Shown here: piece by piece, positions 61,301-64,000 of the stretch
Numbering within the stretch: the stretch's first letter is position 1
How the letters are laid out: every line of letters begins with the position of its first letter
NCBI GenBank assembly: GCA_003640385.1
Contig: RCAB01000002.1
Coordinates: forward strand, 806,001 to 870,000
Source: Setaria digitata
Lineage: Eukaryota; Nematoda; Chromadorea; Rhabditida; Setariidae
Reading direction: 5' to 3'
Length of the DNA stretch: 64,000 nucleotides
Position numbers and translations under genes: made by a program
Notes under the pieces: model-generated
Seen by the model: only the letters and a program-made list of their open reading frames with translations
Told to the model about the DNA's origin: nothing
The model's database searches: none

Positions 61301-64000
61301 CGGAACCAGAGCAGTTGTTGAGTTGATCGCACATTGCTCTCGAACAAAACGGTCCCGTCCAGCCGGTCTCACAAATACATTTACTGTCGATGCATAAGCC
61401 GTGATTGTTGCAGCTAGCGCTTGAACAGTTCGTCATATGTTTGCTGCAGTCAACACCTGAAGACCGCCATACTTCACGAAAGGTACACAGTGCTTAGGAA
61501 TGAGTTATTGATTGATACACATCCCTAGGTGTTTTAGTTTCAGGGAACTTTGAAACTCATGAGGAATACATCCGACATCATCAGTACTTCGAAAATAATC
61601 ACTGAAAGCATTTCTATTACTGCATGGTGATCAGAGCGAAGTGTCCATGGCTCCTGCGGTAATATCCTCTCCTTCCTAGGAGATAAGGACACTCATTATA
61701 TCCCGCACCAAATACATCCCATCACTGCTTACTGATTAAATAAAATCTACCCAGACCTGGAAATTACCAACCTACCTTCAAACATTGGCTCGCAACTGCA
61801 TTCATTGAGTGATACGCAAGTGCCATGCCCTGTACAATTATTTACCAAATGACAAGTTGGCTCTGAACAGTCCTGTCGTTGCCAGCCATCGAAACATTCA
61901 CAAACATTGGGTGCCACGCAAAAACCATTCATCGAGCAGTTCTTTAATTCCAAACACGACACTTGGGAACAGTCAGGCCCTGCATGTCCAATGTCACATT
62001 GGCAGTGGTTCAGGCCTGAAAAGCGAAGTTATCCAGCATGACTACTTTGAAGATGAGAGAAAAATGTGAGAAATTTTTCAGAGACCGAGACCGAAATGAA
62101 GTTACTCACCGACGCATCGTCCATTATGTGAGCAGTTCGAAACTGCCAAACAATCATCAGCAGCTCGTTTTCGGCCAGTTGGATTGGTTTCTGTTAGGCC
62201 TACTGCATAGAAAACAATGCTATTAACATGAGTCGAGAACAAACCAGTTTTAGAAGTCTTTCAATAATGCTTCGACTAATTAGACAAAAGCTCAAAGTGA
62301 AATTTGATAACTCGAAGATTATGACAGCTTGCAGAAATTTATCATACCATAAATTGACAGAAACCATCTATTCATACTGAAACAACTTAAATCTGAGGGC
62401 GATATTCGGAGACTTCAACTTGGATTAATATGGTATTGTCTGAACAAAAAAGATTCTAACTTCTTAGCTTATCCCATTCACTGTCCGAGACATTGCTCTT
62501 TACAGTGGCCATATCATCATTTTCCCAGTAGTTCCCAACACCATCTAGTGCCTTCAAGAAAAAAAAACTTCAGTAAAATTAGCAAAGCAAAAAAACGAAC
62601 TGTTACAGTGAAAAGAAGTGAATGCCTTCCTGACTTTTGCTTCATATAAAGTCGAAGTTCTTAAGGGAAGTCAAACTGAAACTGACTTCTTCATAAGCTT
62701 GCTTGATATCCACATCGAATTGCTCGAATTTGTTATTGAATTCGTTATCAATTACGTGAAAGTATGGACTAGTAACAATTAATGAGTCATGAGAGTGCTG
62801 ATTCAGATTGAAATGATTGTTTCGAATGGTACCACTGAATGGATTCATGTTTGTAGCCGAAGCAAATAGTGACCATTCGCCTTTGTTCTCCAAAAATGCA
62901 TTCTCGACGACATCAATTGTTGGACTAGGCTGTAGCTCTGCCTGCTAATAAATCTAATTGAAGAGGAAGAAGGCAAGTGATAGAGGCAAAGTACCGCAGA
63001 AAGGAAATCAAAAATCAAGGCCAACCTGTGATGATACATGAATGCTCAACACACCGTTTCGCCTTCCTTCGTTGTTTTTAATGAAAATATTTCGGCGTAC
63101 TTTTACATTCCCACAGCCTTCTAGGGTTATGCGCATCACCAAATTATCATTCTTTGCGAAGCGATTCTTTTCTATTAGCACTTTCCGCTCTTTTCCATCA
63201 GATGGGCACTACAAGTTCAGGGAGCTAAGACAGAACTGTCTGTATGAAATGACCGCTGTTTATATGATTGTTAAACAGAGCTGACTAACCTTCGAGAATA
63301 TGGTAACAGCTGGAAGCATATTGGAAACAAAATTTGAGGTATTCAGATGAAGCAAATAATAGCATTTCAAATTAAGTAGAATACCACTACTGCCTCGTTG
63401 CTGTTTCCGGACTGTTAGATTGCTCAGAATAATTGAATCCAATTCATCCTCTTCCTTCTGAGCCATAAGAATGCCAAAAGAACCACTATTTTCCAGCTAA
63501 AATTCGATTCTTTTTAAAATCCATTCAATCTTTCTGCTTTTCATCATTTTGTATTTGGAGCAAGTAATTAAAACCTATCTAACTTAGAAGAAATTATATT
63601 GCAAAGTGCATGAGGCCCTTTTATTTAAACGAACTTGACATACCACAACATTTTGCATCATTATTTTGCCAGCAGGACCCACAAAATCTATTCCATCTTC
63701 GGCAGAATCTATTATTTGCACATTCCTGAAATAATACTTCCGTATTCTGCTTGTGGAAATATATTTTGATAGATTCGTTTAATTTGCCCATATATTTCCT
63801 TTGATACTCAAAAATATTTGCAGAAGTTCGCTAAATTATAAATGAAAACTATGGAAATTGAAAATGACAATTAATTTACTAGTTATATTTCTACCTAATA
63901 AAAAGAACATCATGTTTCTGGCGTTTCAGTATTCGGATGCCATCCTTGCTTGAATCCAAAATAGTCGATTCTCCCATGTCAAAAGTGCCGTTATAAGCCG
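47929..64000 (-). CDS. giant secreted mosaic protein: beta-helix repeats, EGF-like cluster, cadherin repeat, Ser/Thr-rich tail (5' partial)
   Basis: I cannot name this gene; 36 consecutive in-phase exons give about 2,465 residues, with the N-terminus beyond the window. Exons (minus) include 64000-63895, 63725-63644, 63496-63290, 63208-63026, 62944-62687, 62551-62461, 62202-62110, 62015-61776, 61456-61168, 60322-60164, 59865-59691, 59518-59411, 59118-59020, then many of 90-280 nt down to 49906-49639 and a last exon of 49352-47929. Order seen: right-handed beta-helix turns (DSSKDGIRIL, NVQIIDSAEDGIDF, IRNNHF); EGF-like modules of tenascin type between 62202 and 59411 (CNNHGLCIDSKCICETGWTGPFC); a carboxypeptidase-regulatory-like sandwich at 58303-58169 (GTTTSTADGYFQFKYY); unassigned beta-rich stretches; a cadherin repeat across 49906-49230 (EYFSIDPETGAVKLKK; ITVRATDDQGRSET); a Ser/Thr-rich tail. 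Probably extracellular matrix or adhesion. Individual short-exon borders may be off. Confidence 0.8.
59411..62202 (-). other. EGF-like cluster within the giant protein
   Basis: Exons 62202-62110, 62015-61776, 61456-61168, 60322-60164 and 59518-59411 encode repeats with spacing C-x5-C-x3-G-x-C then C-x-C-x2-G-W-x-G-x2-C. Clear examples are NCSSASCNNHGLCIDSKC, NNCSGSGVCVQPQMCEC and NNCTGHGTCVSLNECSC. No Ca-binding consensus (D-x-D/N-E at the start) is obvious, which resembles tenascin/teneurin modules. Exon 59865-59691, an unassigned beta-rich module possibly of IPT type, interrupts the cluster. Confidence 0.85.

Overview
The window is nuclear DNA from an animal, most likely a nematode. It is AT-rich. 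Genes are cut into many small exons (about 50-480 nt) with 3' splice sites of the TTTTCAG/TTTCAG type, and several start codons lie 2-16 nt downstream of an unpaired TTTTACAG/ATTACAG acceptor, as expected for spliced-leader trans-splicing. The protein set includes an EGL-3/PC2 convertase. A spirurid or filarial worm would fit, but I infer this from style and cannot name a species. Apart from a few short low-complexity runs, no prokaryotic, viral or organellar block was seen.

Layout. 1-969 (+): 3' end of a TRMT2A-type tRNA m5U methyltransferase. 1969-4950 (+): complete class III alcohol dehydrogenase (ADH5) with one defective-looking splice acceptor. 7260-8454 (-): ribosomal protein S25. 9937-15709 (+): COPII subunit SEC23 in 17 exons, two of its introns starting with GC. 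16421-18971 (+): gamma-SNAP. 19879-22243 (+): unrecognised coiled-coil/acidic-tail protein. 23717-27843 (-): SLC23-type nucleobase/ascorbate transporter, 12 exons. 27844-36735: 9 kb without a gene, holding a GC-richer island. 36736-42152 (-): neuroendocrine convertase 2 (egl-3-like), 15 exons. 42153-47928: gene-free, with a foldback repeat. 47929-64000 (-): 36 exons of a giant extracellular protein, 5' end outside the window.

The exon models were built by hand. Every intron was checked for reading phase, and each complete gene gives one open frame of family-typical length (ADH5 380 aa, RPS25 126, SEC23 818, gamma-SNAP 305-307, SLC23 562, PC2 663). SEC23 and gamma-SNAP, adjacent on the same strand, both act in vesicle traffic (COPII budding; SNARE disassembly). 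RPS25 and SEC23 are divergent and share one upstream region.

The most unusual items are the giant mosaic protein (beta-helix repeats, EGF-like cluster, unassigned beta-rich middle, a cadherin repeat, then a 474-residue Ser/Thr-rich tail in a single exon), the TTTCAT acceptor in ADH5, the GC-AG introns and flanking intronic repeats in SEC23, and the foldback element upstream of the convertase.
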